Source: Roseateles_B flavus
GTDB taxonomy: Bacteria; Pseudomonadota; Gammaproteobacteria; Burkholderiales; Burkholderiaceae_C
Reading direction: 5' to 3'
Assembly (NCBI RefSeq): GCF_039872765.1
Contig: NZ_JBDPZC010000001.1
Coordinates: 372,001 to 436,000, forward strand
Length of the DNA: 64,000 bases
Positions 47,201 through 54,160 of the stretch are shown one piece after another. The translations under genes were made by a program, and so were the position numbers. The notes beneath the pieces are model-generated. The model saw only the letters and a program-made list of their open reading frames with translations, did not search any database and was not told where the DNA came from. Numbering within the stretch: the stretch's first letter is position 1; every line of letters starts with the position of its first letter.

Positions 47201-47514
47201 GCGCACCTGGCGGATGGCACCTGCATTGCGTTGACTTCTACAGCGCATCGAAAACCACGCTCGAACGGCATGACAAGTTCCTCGGCCAGCTGATGCACCT
47301 CACCCCCATTGGGGGCAAAGTAGTCGCAGCGTCATTGCTTGATCTAAGTCGAGGTACTTCGCGGGACGTTACGCCTATCTACGTGGCGGATAGGTCGCTG
47401 CTCTCGACGCGCTCGCAGGGGCTCGCGAGCGGCGACTTCAATCCCAGCGGAGGCCGCTATCCGTGCGCGCGTTGCGCGTACTCGTATGTCTGCCCGTCCC
47501 TGCCATCCACCTGA
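44203..47514 (+). CDS. Three-domain protein: ImmA/IrrE-like peptidase, UvrD-type helicase, RecB/Cas4-like nuclease
   Basis: The 1,103-residue protein starts at GTG 44203, one base after the previous stop. Residues 86-90 are HELGH within YLIAHELGHFKLD, the zinc motif of ImmA/IrrE peptidases. A superfamily 1A helicase follows: Walker A GPGTGKTT (about 214-221), LTFTNKAA, motif II VDEFQD (about 418), VVGDVRQAIYHWRGA, VHGSKGLEFQ and LLYVAVSRAKD. The C-terminal 230 residues have a nuclease layout with CPRQY near 890 and C-x2-C-x5-C at the end (1088-1097), the iron-sulfur pattern of AddB/Cas4. The usual D-x-K of the nuclease reads DFYSAS, so catalysis is doubtful. A DNA-damage or phage-DNA sensor is plausible. 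Confidence 0.88.
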   Translation: MNPFLRAREEALKLREELVGKQAGSPVSSKDLLSRVEEVIGELGIQPVPKASGVLRGAKATLRRNEGFIYYRDDYDWPKQAYLIAHELGHFKLDPDVDEDDLHRDAEEFVPASPTAAHVEAYGARERDELQKNVFGRELLLPRQVARAMFFAGQGPRAIAKDLGIPLEVARQQVLDAVLLPPYVPLPPGPLPKPSADQLKAIYATEKHVHVVAGPGTGKTTTLVHRVKKLIEEDNVDPRKILVLTFTNKAAAELVDRLQRAGVRGASEIWAGTFHAFGLEFLRKYFQHFNVSQDVAVADKITQLTLTARALANAHLEFYKRTDDPYEWLPPVLETALRVKEELVPIDEYLAAALETTDDDIERARFRDVATVARTYEDALQERGVVDFVDLVAMPAQAIATDRAKFTDVADRYEHVLVDEFQDLTSAMLAMTAELSRNAQSLWVVGDVRQAIYHWRGASLDALLGFERRFARAKRYDLVENRRSVQEVIDLTAFAGEVHPLQDEFPLTEAKCKRGPSGRPPVIYRSTARPAMWTALANNIRQELKDGIALRNQVVLARKGAVVAAAAKELKEAGIPVVYVGELMERQEVKDLLAFIQLVVERSPRALLRIGELVEPKMGTADIMATLQAVADDSSLHRAEWVNSSEVPLSRGGHASRRALAKLMRGFSWSSSPWDFLCELLLERRFLLADLDDHSIDGHLRRLAQWQFAYMARVGDGDRKRTTLFRLLHRVRLRQQVRDIYVDRELPPETNGLEGVRVLTVHGSKGLEFQAVHLACVNGRDFAGDDEENPLLPPEAIRSTVEQHQFEAEVEKHNLLYVAVSRAKDAISIYENSKEFPFDHVVALEEAVGSGVLIEQDGPIGKSATSSATKPTSGTAPAYVAHDQLMAYDRCPRQYLYRFGFELGQELSPNPALQARALVRRTLKELAEANQYDRLAETFARAWAQARLPDASADPQLWSQAWASAVSGSTYLSGLQGKFLQASADVRSLEVGLPWGVVIRAPGGWHLHCVDFYSASKTTLERHDKFLGQLMHLTPIGGKVVAASLLDLSRGTSRDVTPIYVADRSLLSTRSQGLASGDFNPSGGRYPCARCAYSYVCPSLPST

Positions 47515-47606
47515 GGTTTTCGAGGTCAGAGCAATTCGGGTTTGGGAGAGATGCGTCGATTGAGTAGGTGAGGGCCACATGTTGCATGGCCCGCTGAAAG
47601 AAGACC

Positions 47607-48089
47607 ATGACCCAAGTTTTCCTGCAGTCCGAACTGCTCTCCGACGTCGAGGTTCTCGAACTCCACGAGGGTGCCACAAAGCATGACCTGCGCCAGGCTT
47701 GCCTGGCACGCATGCCCTCCAGCGAGCACCACGAGGCGCTCATCCTCTTCATCGAGGACGATGACGACGAGGGCGCTATCGACAAGCTCGAGGCCATCGT
47801 CGACGGCCTGCGTCTGCACCTGCACCGGCTCAAGGCCATCACGGTCAACGTTCGCTACGCCGGCCGTGAGGCGCACCGAACCTTCCGTCCCAACGCCACC
47901 ATCTCTCGCGTCAAGCGCTGGGCGACGGATGAGTTCGGCATCGTTGCCTCCGACGCAGCGGAGCTCATGCTCCAGATCGCCGGCACCGACATCCGCCCGG
48001 ACCCGGATGTGCACCTCGGTAGCCTGGTCAAGGCGCCACAGCAATCGGTCAGCTTCGACCTCGTGCCTGCTCCTCGCGTCAACGGCTAA
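47607..48089 (+). CDS. bilA: BilA: bacterial ubiquitin-like protein with two beta-grasp domains
   Basis: The 160-residue protein divides into two domains of about 75 residues. The second (KAITVNVRYAGREAHRTFRPNATISRVKRWATDEF ... LMLQIAGTDIRPDPDVHLGSL) has the ubiquitin strand-helix-strand order; the first is similar in pattern but more diverged (VEVLELHEGATKHDLRQACLAR). It ends ...RVNG, with a C-terminal glycine available for conjugation without trimming. Such two-domain, ISG15-like proteins are attached to phage tail proteins in Bil systems. ATG 47607 follows a purine-rich ribosome site, 92 bases behind the helicase gene. Confidence 0.88.
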   Translation: MTQVFLQSELLSDVEVLELHEGATKHDLRQACLARMPSSEHHEALILFIEDDDDEGAIDKLEAIVDGLRLHLHRLKAITVNVRYAGREAHRTFRPNATISRVKRWATDEFGIVASDAAELMLQIAGTDIRPDPDVHLGSLVKAPQQSVSFDLVPAPRVNG

Positions 48090-48098
48090 GAGGACGCC

Positions 48099-48548
48099 AT
48101 GAACCAGGAACTCCAAGCGCTGGAGGCGCACCTCGCTCAGGGCCGCTTCAAGGCGGGGGCCAGTCGCGGAAGGTGGCGACTGGTCACTCTCGCCTGGCCG
48201 TTCGCCTTCATTGAGGTTTTCGACCGCGACGGGCGGCCCACCTGCATCCGATTCGATTGCAGCGGCTACCCGGCGCGACCGCCTCAAGGAACACCCTGGG
48301 ACCGCAGTTCGCAGCAGCAGCTCCCTGGAAACCTCTGGCCGCGCGGCGGCCGCGTGTCCCAGGTCTTCAACCCTGGCTGGAAGGGCGGCGCTGCGCTCTA
48401 CATCCCCTGTGATCGTGAGTCCATCGTGGGTCACGACAACTGGTATTCCGAGTTGCCGCACCTCATCTGGAATCCCGCGCGCGGGCTTGTCCAGTACGTC
48501 GAAGCAATCCACGAGGTTCTGCAGAGCAATGAACTCCAACCGGCTTGA
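48099..48548 (+). CDS. bilB: BilB: E2-like ubiquitin-conjugating enzyme
   Basis: The 149-residue protein has the E2-like order of the prokaryotic group: a helix, strands (WPFAFIEVFDRDGRPTCIRFDC), a proline-rich turn (PARPPQGTPWD) and the block ALYIPCDRESIVGHDNW with the likely catalytic Cys104, then WNPARGLVQYVEAIHEVL. It should accept BilA from the E1 and pass it to the target. Ribosome site AGAGGA precedes ATG 48099. The end overlaps bilC by 20 bases. Confidence 0.88.
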   Translation: MNQELQALEAHLAQGRFKAGASRGRWRLVTLAWPFAFIEVFDRDGRPTCIRFDCSGYPARPPQGTPWDRSSQQQLPGNLWPRGGRVSQVFNPGWKGGAALYIPCDRESIVGHDNWYSELPHLIWNPARGLVQYVEAIHEVLQSNELQPA

Positions 48549-49002
48549 AGTATCGAGGGGGACGTGGCTCGACCTGATGGCGGACCTCCGCCAACGCGGG
48601 GGTGGAAGGAGAGAGTCGGGGGCGTTCTTGCTCGGACAGGTGCAGGGAAATACCCGGCATGTGCACTCTTGGGTGCCGTACGACGACCTCGACCCGGAAG
48701 CCTTGACGAAGGGCTACGTGAGGTTGGGAACAGCAGCCTTCACGAGGTTGTGGGCCGTGTGCGCGGCCCGCCAGCAGATGGTGGTTGCAGATGTGCATAC
48801 CCACCCGCGAGGGCCGTATCAAAGCCTGTCTGACCGGACGAACCCGATGGTTTCCCAGGCCGGGCACATGGCGTTGATCGTGCCGCGCTACGCGCAGGGC
48901 AAGGTGACTCCCCGCTCCGTCAGCGTCAATGTTTACCTGGGCGCGAAGAGTTGGGCCAGCTACCTGGACCTCGAGGCCGAGACACGCATTCACTTGGTTT
49001 AA
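48529..49002 (+). CDS. bilC: BilC: JAB/JAMM-family ubiquitin-like protease
   Basis: The 157-residue protein carries the JAMM metalloprotease site: Glu29 in RRESGAFLLG, His90 and His92 in DVHTHP, and Asp102 in SLSD. In Bil systems this enzyme releases BilA from conjugates. ATG 48529 lies inside the end of bilB (20-base overlap) and yields the full N-terminal helix; no other ATG keeps Glu29 well placed. Confidence 0.9.
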   Translation: MNSNRLEVSRGTWLDLMADLRQRGGGRRESGAFLLGQVQGNTRHVHSWVPYDDLDPEALTKGYVRLGTAAFTRLWAVCAARQQMVVADVHTHPRGPYQSLSDRTNPMVSQAGHMALIVPRYAQGKVTPRSVSVNVYLGAKSWASYLDLEAETRIHLV

Positions 49003-49015
49003 AGGGGATACCTTC

Positions 49016-50287
49016 ATGCATGCAGATTCGTTCCATCGGTTGATGAAGATGCTCGTCGACAGCGGTGAGGTGGCGACTATCGACGAGGCAATCATTACTT
49101 TCGCTGGCTACGGCGTGTGCCTGACGCTGGGCGAAGACGTCGCGCAAGACAGCGGGCTTCAGATCATGGCGCTGACCGTTATTAACACCGCTGCGAGGAG
49201 CTTTCAGGGCAACGTCCACATCGTCGGCGACCTTAGTTTGACGCTGAACGTGCCTGGCTTTGAAGGCTCCTCTTTGGCCTCATTCGTCGGATGGGCAGGG
49301 GTGAACTCCACCTGCATACCTACAGAGGCTTGGCCGGAGATTCGAGTGGGTCGTTGTTCGGACCCGACCAGTCGCACGTCCCTGGAGCCGTGGGCAGCAG
49401 GGTGGCGCTTCGGCATCGGCCCGGCTCCCGCATCAAGGCACGCAGTCTTTGCACCGGCCTGCGTCGCGGCCGCGTCACTCGCTGTGAGTGAGGCCTTCTC
49501 CCTGCTCCGTAGAGACAACCCGTATGCGGGGCGCCGCCCTCTGTCGATGTCCCTCTGGTCGATGAAAGCCGATGCTGCGCAACCTACTGGAGACGTTGGC
49601 AGTGCGGTTAGTGGCGACCTATGGGTCGTCGGACTCGGTCACCTTGGACAGGCCTACTGCTGGACATTGGGCATGATGAAGCGCAGCAGCTTCACGCGAC
49701 TGGTTTTGCAGGACATTGACGTCATCACGCAGTCGACCCTGACCACCTCGGTGCTGTCGAGCCCGGGCGACATCGGAAGCAAGAAGACCAGAACCGTGGC
49801 CTCCTGGATGGAGGCGCGTGGTTTCGATACGCGAATCGTTGAACGGCGGTTTGACGCAAACACCCGCCTTGCGCCCGGCGAGCCAACAACTGCGCTCTTC
49901 GGCGTGGACAACCCTAGCGCACGTCGAGTCTGTGAGGGCGCCGGCTTCTCACTGGTCTTGGACGCTGGGCTAGGCTCGGGGCACCGAGACTTCAGGGCAT
50001 TACGGGTGCGGGGATTCCCGGGCACATCATCGGCCTCGCGAATCTGGGCACGCGATGACCTCGGAGCTTCGACGCAACTCGCGCCTGCATACCGTGCGCT
50101 CCTGCAGTCCGGCCGCGACCCTTGCGGCGTCACGACCTTGGCAACGAGGTCCGTTGGGGCTCCTTTTGTGGGGTGCTATGCCGCAGCTGTCCTCCTCGCC
50201 GAGTGGATTCGCCGTCAGGCTGGCCTCGCTGCACATAGCGTCATTGACGTGACCCTCCGGGCCCCAGATCGGCTCGAGGCTGCCTGA
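49016..50287 (+). CDS. bilD: BilD: E1-like activating enzyme (ThiF fold)
   Basis: The 423-residue protein has an N-terminal part of about 190 residues specific to this E1 group, then an adenylating ThiF domain with the nucleotide loop VVGLGHLGQAYCW (about 204), the acidic residue in LQDIDVITQSTLTTS and FGVDNPSARR. The probable thioester cysteine is Cys370 in DPCGVTTLATRSVGAPFVG. It adenylates the C-terminus of BilA with ATP. GGGGA sits ten bases ahead of ATG 49016. Last gene of bilABCD. Confidence 0.92.
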   Translation: MHADSFHRLMKMLVDSGEVATIDEAIITFAGYGVCLTLGEDVAQDSGLQIMALTVINTAARSFQGNVHIVGDLSLTLNVPGFEGSSLASFVGWAGVNSTCIPTEAWPEIRVGRCSDPTSRTSLEPWAAGWRFGIGPAPASRHAVFAPACVAAASLAVSEAFSLLRRDNPYAGRRPLSMSLWSMKADAAQPTGDVGSAVSGDLWVVGLGHLGQAYCWTLGMMKRSSFTRLVLQDIDVITQSTLTTSVLSSPGDIGSKKTRTVASWMEARGFDTRIVERRFDANTRLAPGEPTTALFGVDNPSARRVCEGAGFSLVLDAGLGSGHRDFRALRVRGFPGTSSASRIWARDDLGASTQLAPAYRALLQSGRDPCGVTTLATRSVGAPFVGCYAAAVLLAEWIRRQAGLAAHSVIDVTLRAPDRLEAA

Positions 50288-50641
50288 GTGAGGCTTGTTG
50301 AATGAATTCCAGTTTGGCGTCAGGAAGCCGCGGGAACCTGAGATGCCCGGCGCACCCACAACCCCCAACTGGGCGAGACGCGACAGTGGGCGCGCAAGAG
50401 TAGTCCACCGCCCGCGTGCTTGGACATTGCAACCATGCTGGCGACCCCAGGGCATTGCCGCTTCATCGCCAGTCCCTTCGATCTACGGCTAGGGCAAGCA
50501 GCACGTCTTGTACTTGCGTCCGCTACCGCAGTGGCATGGGTCCTTTAGCCCGATCTTCATTCGCCCTACCTCTCTCACGTATTCGGGGAGGGTAGCGATG
50601 CCGGAAAATGCAACCACCACAACAAAATCCAGGGAGAGAAG
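50288..50641. other. Intergenic region with a SEC-C mini-frame
   Basis: About 350 bases behind bilD. The only recognisable coding signal is the minus-strand SEC-C segment at 50489-50560, listed separately. Otherwise it should contain the promoter for the HNH gene. Confidence 0.45.
50489..50560 (-). CDS. SEC-C zinc motif mini-gene or remnant (23 aa)
   Basis: The frame MKIGLKDPCHCGSGRKYKTC and three more residues is an exact SEC-C zinc motif (C-x-C-x8-C-C), as found at the C-terminus of SecA and YecA-type proteins. It starts at ATG 50560 and ends at 50489; no N-terminal domain precedes it in frame. Probably the tail of a lost gene, but an independent micropeptide cannot be excluded. Confidence 0.45.
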   Translation of the reverse strand: MKIGLKDPCHCGSGRKYKTCCLP

Positions 50642-52135
50642 ATGGCCAATACTTGCATCGTTTGCGGCCAGGCTGCTGGCTCGGGGGAGCATGTCTTCCC
50701 GGCGGCGCTCGGCGGGCGGCGGACCAACAAGAATATCTATTGCACGACCCACGATAACGGCTATTCCAGCCTAGTCGCGGACTTGGCGAACCAAGTAGAT
50801 GTTCTCAATGCCATGCTCGGCGTTGTCCCGGACCATTCGGACGACGTCAAAAGCGTGCTTGCGCGCGACGACAGTTCGGGTGAGGAGGTGAGGCTCTCGG
50901 TAAAGGAGAGTTCGTTCACATCACCGCGCGTCATCTCCCAAGAACTCGTCGCCAATGGCGTGGTTATGAACATGTCCTTTCCGAGCCGGCAGGCGCTGAA
51001 CCAATGGCTCGCCGAGCAGAAGGCCAATGGGATCGACGTGACGCCGCTGCAGAAGGCCCAGGAGCACCCTTACTACCTCGGGGCTGTCCACCACCAGCGG
51101 CGCTTTGGCGGTCCATGTGGCCTCGGCGCGGTGGCGTATGTGACGCAGACCTTCTTGGCCCAAGCGTTTCCCGCCCTCGCGCGCTCTGGCGACGTGGCGC
51201 AGTTCATCGCATACACGCAGGCCATCGCCAAGCTCGCCCAAATTTCGAGCGGATGCGGCGAGCCTAATGATGGCCCGGCCAATCCAAGGTTGGAAACTGC
51301 GCGACAGGCATTTGAGGCCGCGCTCGCGCCATGGGGTGGGCAGGCGCCCGTGTGGTGGGACTTCGACATTCAGCCGGATGCGGCCCCCAATGCCTTCGAG
51401 TTCGGCCACCGCGTGACGGTGGGCGTTGATGCGTCGGATGGGCAAATCTTTGGCCGCCTTTCGCTGTTCTCGTCGATCCACTTCGGCATGCGGTTTGGGA
51501 CGGCGAGCGCGGGCGCCGAGACTAAGACCGTTACGGTGGACATCGACCCAATGGCGGCCCGTCCTCCCAACGACATCAAGAAGGTCGAGAGCGCCTCGGC
51601 CATCGCCCGAGTGGCGGTCCCCAAGCAGCCCACGGCGGGTCTGGCCGCCGCGATTTCTAATGGGAGCCAAGACGGCGTGTTCTCGGAGTTGCTACGCAAG
51701 ATCGAGGCTCGTTCGTTGGGCAAGGCCGCAGCCAAGATGCATGCCGAACTCGCCGCCTATTCGACGCTGGCTGAGTTTGAGGGCGAGCAACTCATCAGCC
51801 GCGTGCTCGAGGGACAAGCGCAGCGCGTGTTGAACATCGCCAAGTGGGTGCTTCAAAATTTCAAGGCGACGCTCCCGGCTGAGGTGCTCCCTGGGCTGCA
51901 GCCAACGATTGATGCGATGACTGCCCACGATCCGAGTTCAACCAACGGGCTCACGCCCATGGCGAGCGCGACGCTGGCACTAGCCATCGGCGCGCTGGCC
52001 GCTCAGCTGCGCGAAGACATCAAGGCTGGCCGCCTCGACGAGCACCGCATTGCCGAGTTAATGGGAGAGGGGCCTGGCGCCGCAGTCGTAGGACGAGCTG
52101 TTCTGGCTCCGATTGTGCAGGCGCTGTCGCAGTGA
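50642..52135 (+). CDS. HNH-endonuclease-like protein
   Basis: The 497-residue protein begins with an HNH-type zinc block: CIVC at 5-8, EHVFPAALGG at 16-25 (His of HNH), C34, then HDNG at 37-40 (Asn and the final His-position are in the expected range). The remaining 450 residues are not recognised; a helical C-terminal half is likely. It may cut DNA, and its place next to Bil and Zorya suggests defence. ATG 50642 follows GGGAGAG. Confidence 0.72.
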   Translation: MANTCIVCGQAAGSGEHVFPAALGGRRTNKNIYCTTHDNGYSSLVADLANQVDVLNAMLGVVPDHSDDVKSVLARDDSSGEEVRLSVKESSFTSPRVISQELVANGVVMNMSFPSRQALNQWLAEQKANGIDVTPLQKAQEHPYYLGAVHHQRRFGGPCGLGAVAYVTQTFLAQAFPALARSGDVAQFIAYTQAIAKLAQISSGCGEPNDGPANPRLETARQAFEAALAPWGGQAPVWWDFDIQPDAAPNAFEFGHRVTVGVDASDGQIFGRLSLFSSIHFGMRFGTASAGAETKTVTVDIDPMAARPPNDIKKVESASAIARVAVPKQPTAGLAAAISNGSQDGVFSELLRKIEARSLGKAAAKMHAELAAYSTLAEFEGEQLISRVLEGQAQRVLNIAKWVLQNFKATLPAEVLPGLQPTIDAMTAHDPSSTNGLTPMASATLALAIGALAAQLREDIKAGRLDEHRIAELMGEGPGAAVVGRAVLAPIVQALSQ

Positions 52136-52534
52136 ACCGCACCTTGAAACATGTCAGCGTGTTTCAACTCTCCGGCGACGGTCAGCGCCGACCGCGTAGT
52201 TCCTCTCGCTGACGAAGGAGGGCGTCACCTGTGACGAACTCGACTAGGGCATGGAGCGCGTGACCGTTGGCGCAAAGGGGAGGTCCGGCTGATGACGAGG
52301 CCGAGCCACATGGGACGCCAATTTCGTCGCCGCGGGCTCAGGTTCGACCGCTGTGCCGATGGAAACCGGGGTCGACCAGGCGCGTGCAAGATTGCTAAGA
52401 GGCGGCCGATGACCGCCAACATGGGCACAACCGAGCCGGGCAGCTATCGTATTCGTACCGTACCTGTACCAGCCGCTCTGAGCGTTTCCGTCCGGGGGCC
52501 GAAAATTCCCTTCATCTGCTTCGCCGAGCGCCAA
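52136..52534. other. Intergenic region with dispersed repeat
   Basis: About 400 bases between convergent genes. It holds the second copy of the 20-bp dispersed repeat (52445-52464) and no supported gene. Confidence 0.5.
52445..52464 (+). repeat. Dispersed 20-bp repeat, copy 2
   Basis: TATCGTATTCGTACCGTACC, identical to 8753-8772 and followed by a further TGTACC. Confidence 0.7.
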
Positions 52535-52891
52535 CTACTCGCCCAGACTCGCGGCGATTTTCTCTGCCAAATTGAATCCCAGGAGCAATGCCGCTCTGGT
52601 GCTCACGTCCGCACGTCCGGCGTTCACGTAGCTGTACGCAGCGCGCATTGCGGTTAGCAACTCGCGGCCGGCCTGTGCAACCTCCTGCTCGCCTCGATCC
52701 ATCGCGACTACGAGGCGCAGGACCTCGATAAGACGATCCGCCTCGCTCAGTTGCGCTCGAAGCTGACGCTGCCAAGGCTTGGACGTCGGCAAGGAAGTCA
52801 GGACGGCTCGCACGAGCGCGTCCAAGTCGCCGATAGCCTTCGCTACGAACCGAAGGTCAAGCGCTTCAGGCGTATGGGTCTGGGCATTCAT
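52535..52891 (-). CDS. Hypothetical protein (118 aa)
   Basis: The short protein is almost entirely helical (ALDLRFVAKAIGDLDALVRAVLTSL; LSEADRLIEVLRLVVAMD; AGRELLTAMRAAYSYVNAG). I chose ATG 52891; an in-frame ATG at 52930 is possible, and neither has a clear ribosome site. Base composition is that of the cargo, unlike the AT-richer integration module just beyond it. Not recognised. Confidence 0.5.
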   Translation of the reverse strand: MNAQTHTPEALDLRFVAKAIGDLDALVRAVLTSLPTSKPWQRQLRAQLSEADRLIEVLRLVVAMDRGEQEVAQAGRELLTAMRAAYSYVNAGRADVSTRAALLLGFNLAEKIAASLGE

Positions 52892-52954
52892 ATGGAGGCC
52901 CGCCGAGTCCGGCTTGAAACCGAGTTCCATGTAGTCGTTGTAATAGTACCGGAG

Positions 52955-53767
52955 TCACAAATCAAACGTGAAATCCGGAATGAATCCAACTTGCTCACCC
53001 TTTGCGCGATAGCCCAGACTATTTGAAACAACACGACACCGCCCTGCCTGATAGATATTGGGACAATGAAGATGGCCGTGAGCCCAAACATCGACGTAAG
53101 GGAATAAATGGTCTAGGGAATTGCAAAATCCAGCTGTACCCGGTGTAATTCCATAGCGCGGATCAGCGCTACGAAGGCTCGGGGCGAAATGTGAAACAAC
53201 TAGGGTCTTTCCTTCAAATGGCTCAGCCAATGCGGTGGTAAGCCATTTTTGACAGGTCAATCCGAGCTCTCGTATGTCAGCCGCCAACAGCTGAGCTCCC
53301 CCAGCAAGGGTTGAGTTCTTCCGCAGATAGAAATTGGCCGCTCGAAATGCCTTCTCTCTAATGGCAATCGCCTTCTCATTATCCACTGGGCCCTTAAGCG
53401 TTGCGGTAAGTGCGTCGAAATCGCTCCAGAGCGTAGTTCCCAGTATTCTGATTCCGCTTAAGACAATGCTACTTCGCTCTAAGAACGTAATGCCTAAAGA
53501 TTCACAAACATCAGCCAGACGAGAATGAGTTTCAAGGAAGTCAAGCTGATCGTATTCGTGGTTGCCAGGCACAAACAGAACATGATCCCATGGGCCGGAC
53601 GATGGGGAAAAGCGAGAAAGACCAAAATCTCTAGCGGCGAGCAAAGACCCCGACTGGTAAGAGCCTATGTCCCCGGCGAGAATCAAAACTTCGGCGCCCT
53701 TAGCTGGCCGACATTGGAACAAAGGATCACGTTCCAAGTGCAGGTCTGAAATCAACTGGAATCGCAT
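52955..53767 (-). CDS. Island-borne metallophosphoesterase, homologue of the interrupted host gene
   Basis: The 270-residue calcineurin-like phosphoesterase has all metal-site motifs: ISDLHLE, GDIG, GNHEYD, HFAPS and GHLHC. It aligns along its whole length with the split host gene: FVPGNHEYDQ, VVSHFAPSLRSADPRYG against ITHFAPSLKSADPRYG, then PGTAGFCN against PGTASFCN, and ending in VVSNSLGYRAKGE against VICNARGHGRKGE. It follows the small fourth gene of the integration operon after 21 bases on the same strand and shares that operon's lower GC, so it belongs to the island core and not to the cargo. It likely replaces the destroyed host function. Confidence 0.9.
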   Translation of the reverse strand: MRFQLISDLHLERDPLFQCRPAKGAEVLILAGDIGSYQSGSLLAARDFGLSRFSPSSGPWDHVLFVPGNHEYDQLDFLETHSRLADVCESLGITFLERSSIVLSGIRILGTTLWSDFDALTATLKGPVDNEKAIAIREKAFRAANFYLRKNSTLAGGAQLLAADIRELGLTCQKWLTTALAEPFEGKTLVVSHFAPSLRSADPRYGITPGTAGFCNSLDHLFPYVDVWAHGHLHCPNIYQAGRCRVVSNSLGYRAKGEQVGFIPDFTFDL

Positions 53768-53788
53768 CCTCAGTCCGTATCTGGAAAT

Positions 53789-54160
53789 CTAATCGAGCTT
53801 TGCTCGCAAGGGAACCACGCTCCCGCCTTTGAGAGCAACAAGCTCAACTCTCAGTTTGCGAATTTGCCTTAAGAGCGAAATTTCTCTACTGTACCCCGAA
53901 ATAATTTTTGCCTCCGCTACAGCCAATTTTTCCCTGAGTTCAGCCAGGGCGTCCTTTCTCTTAGTTTCATCGCCTGAAGGCGATGACTTTCCAGCAGCCT
54001 TCTTAATCTCGCTGCGCAAGAAATCGAATTCAGGGCGAGACTTTTTTATACTCCCGGGTTTGCGGCCGGCCTCGCGGGATACAGAGTCATTGTTAATCTT
54101 CTCGCCCCGTTCCTTAAGTCGTTCAAGGGCATCAAAATAATCCTGAAGATCAGAGCTCAT
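53789..54160 (-). CDS. ginD: GinD-like small coiled-coil protein of the integration operon
   Basis: The 123-residue protein has an N-terminal helix pair containing a basic helix-turn-helix-like stretch (ERLKERGEKINNDSVSREAGRKPGSIKK) and a C-terminal coiled coil (LAELREKLAVAEAKI; EISLLRQIRKLRVELVAL). ATG 54160 overlaps the stop of the third recombinase (ATGA), so I reject the longer frame from 54238. Size, position and overlap match the fourth gene of GInt operons, which is required for integration and excision together with the recombinases. Confidence 0.8.
   Translation of the reverse strand: MSSDLQDYFDALERLKERGEKINNDSVSREAGRKPGSIKKSRPEFDFLRSEIKKAAGKSSPSGDETKRKDALAELREKLAVAEAKIISGYSREISLLRQIRKLRVELVALKGGSVVPLRAKLD

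Noticed and set aside
47526..48539. 337-codon minus-strand frame across the bil genes
   Set aside because: Shadow of bilA and bilB, whose motifs are clear.
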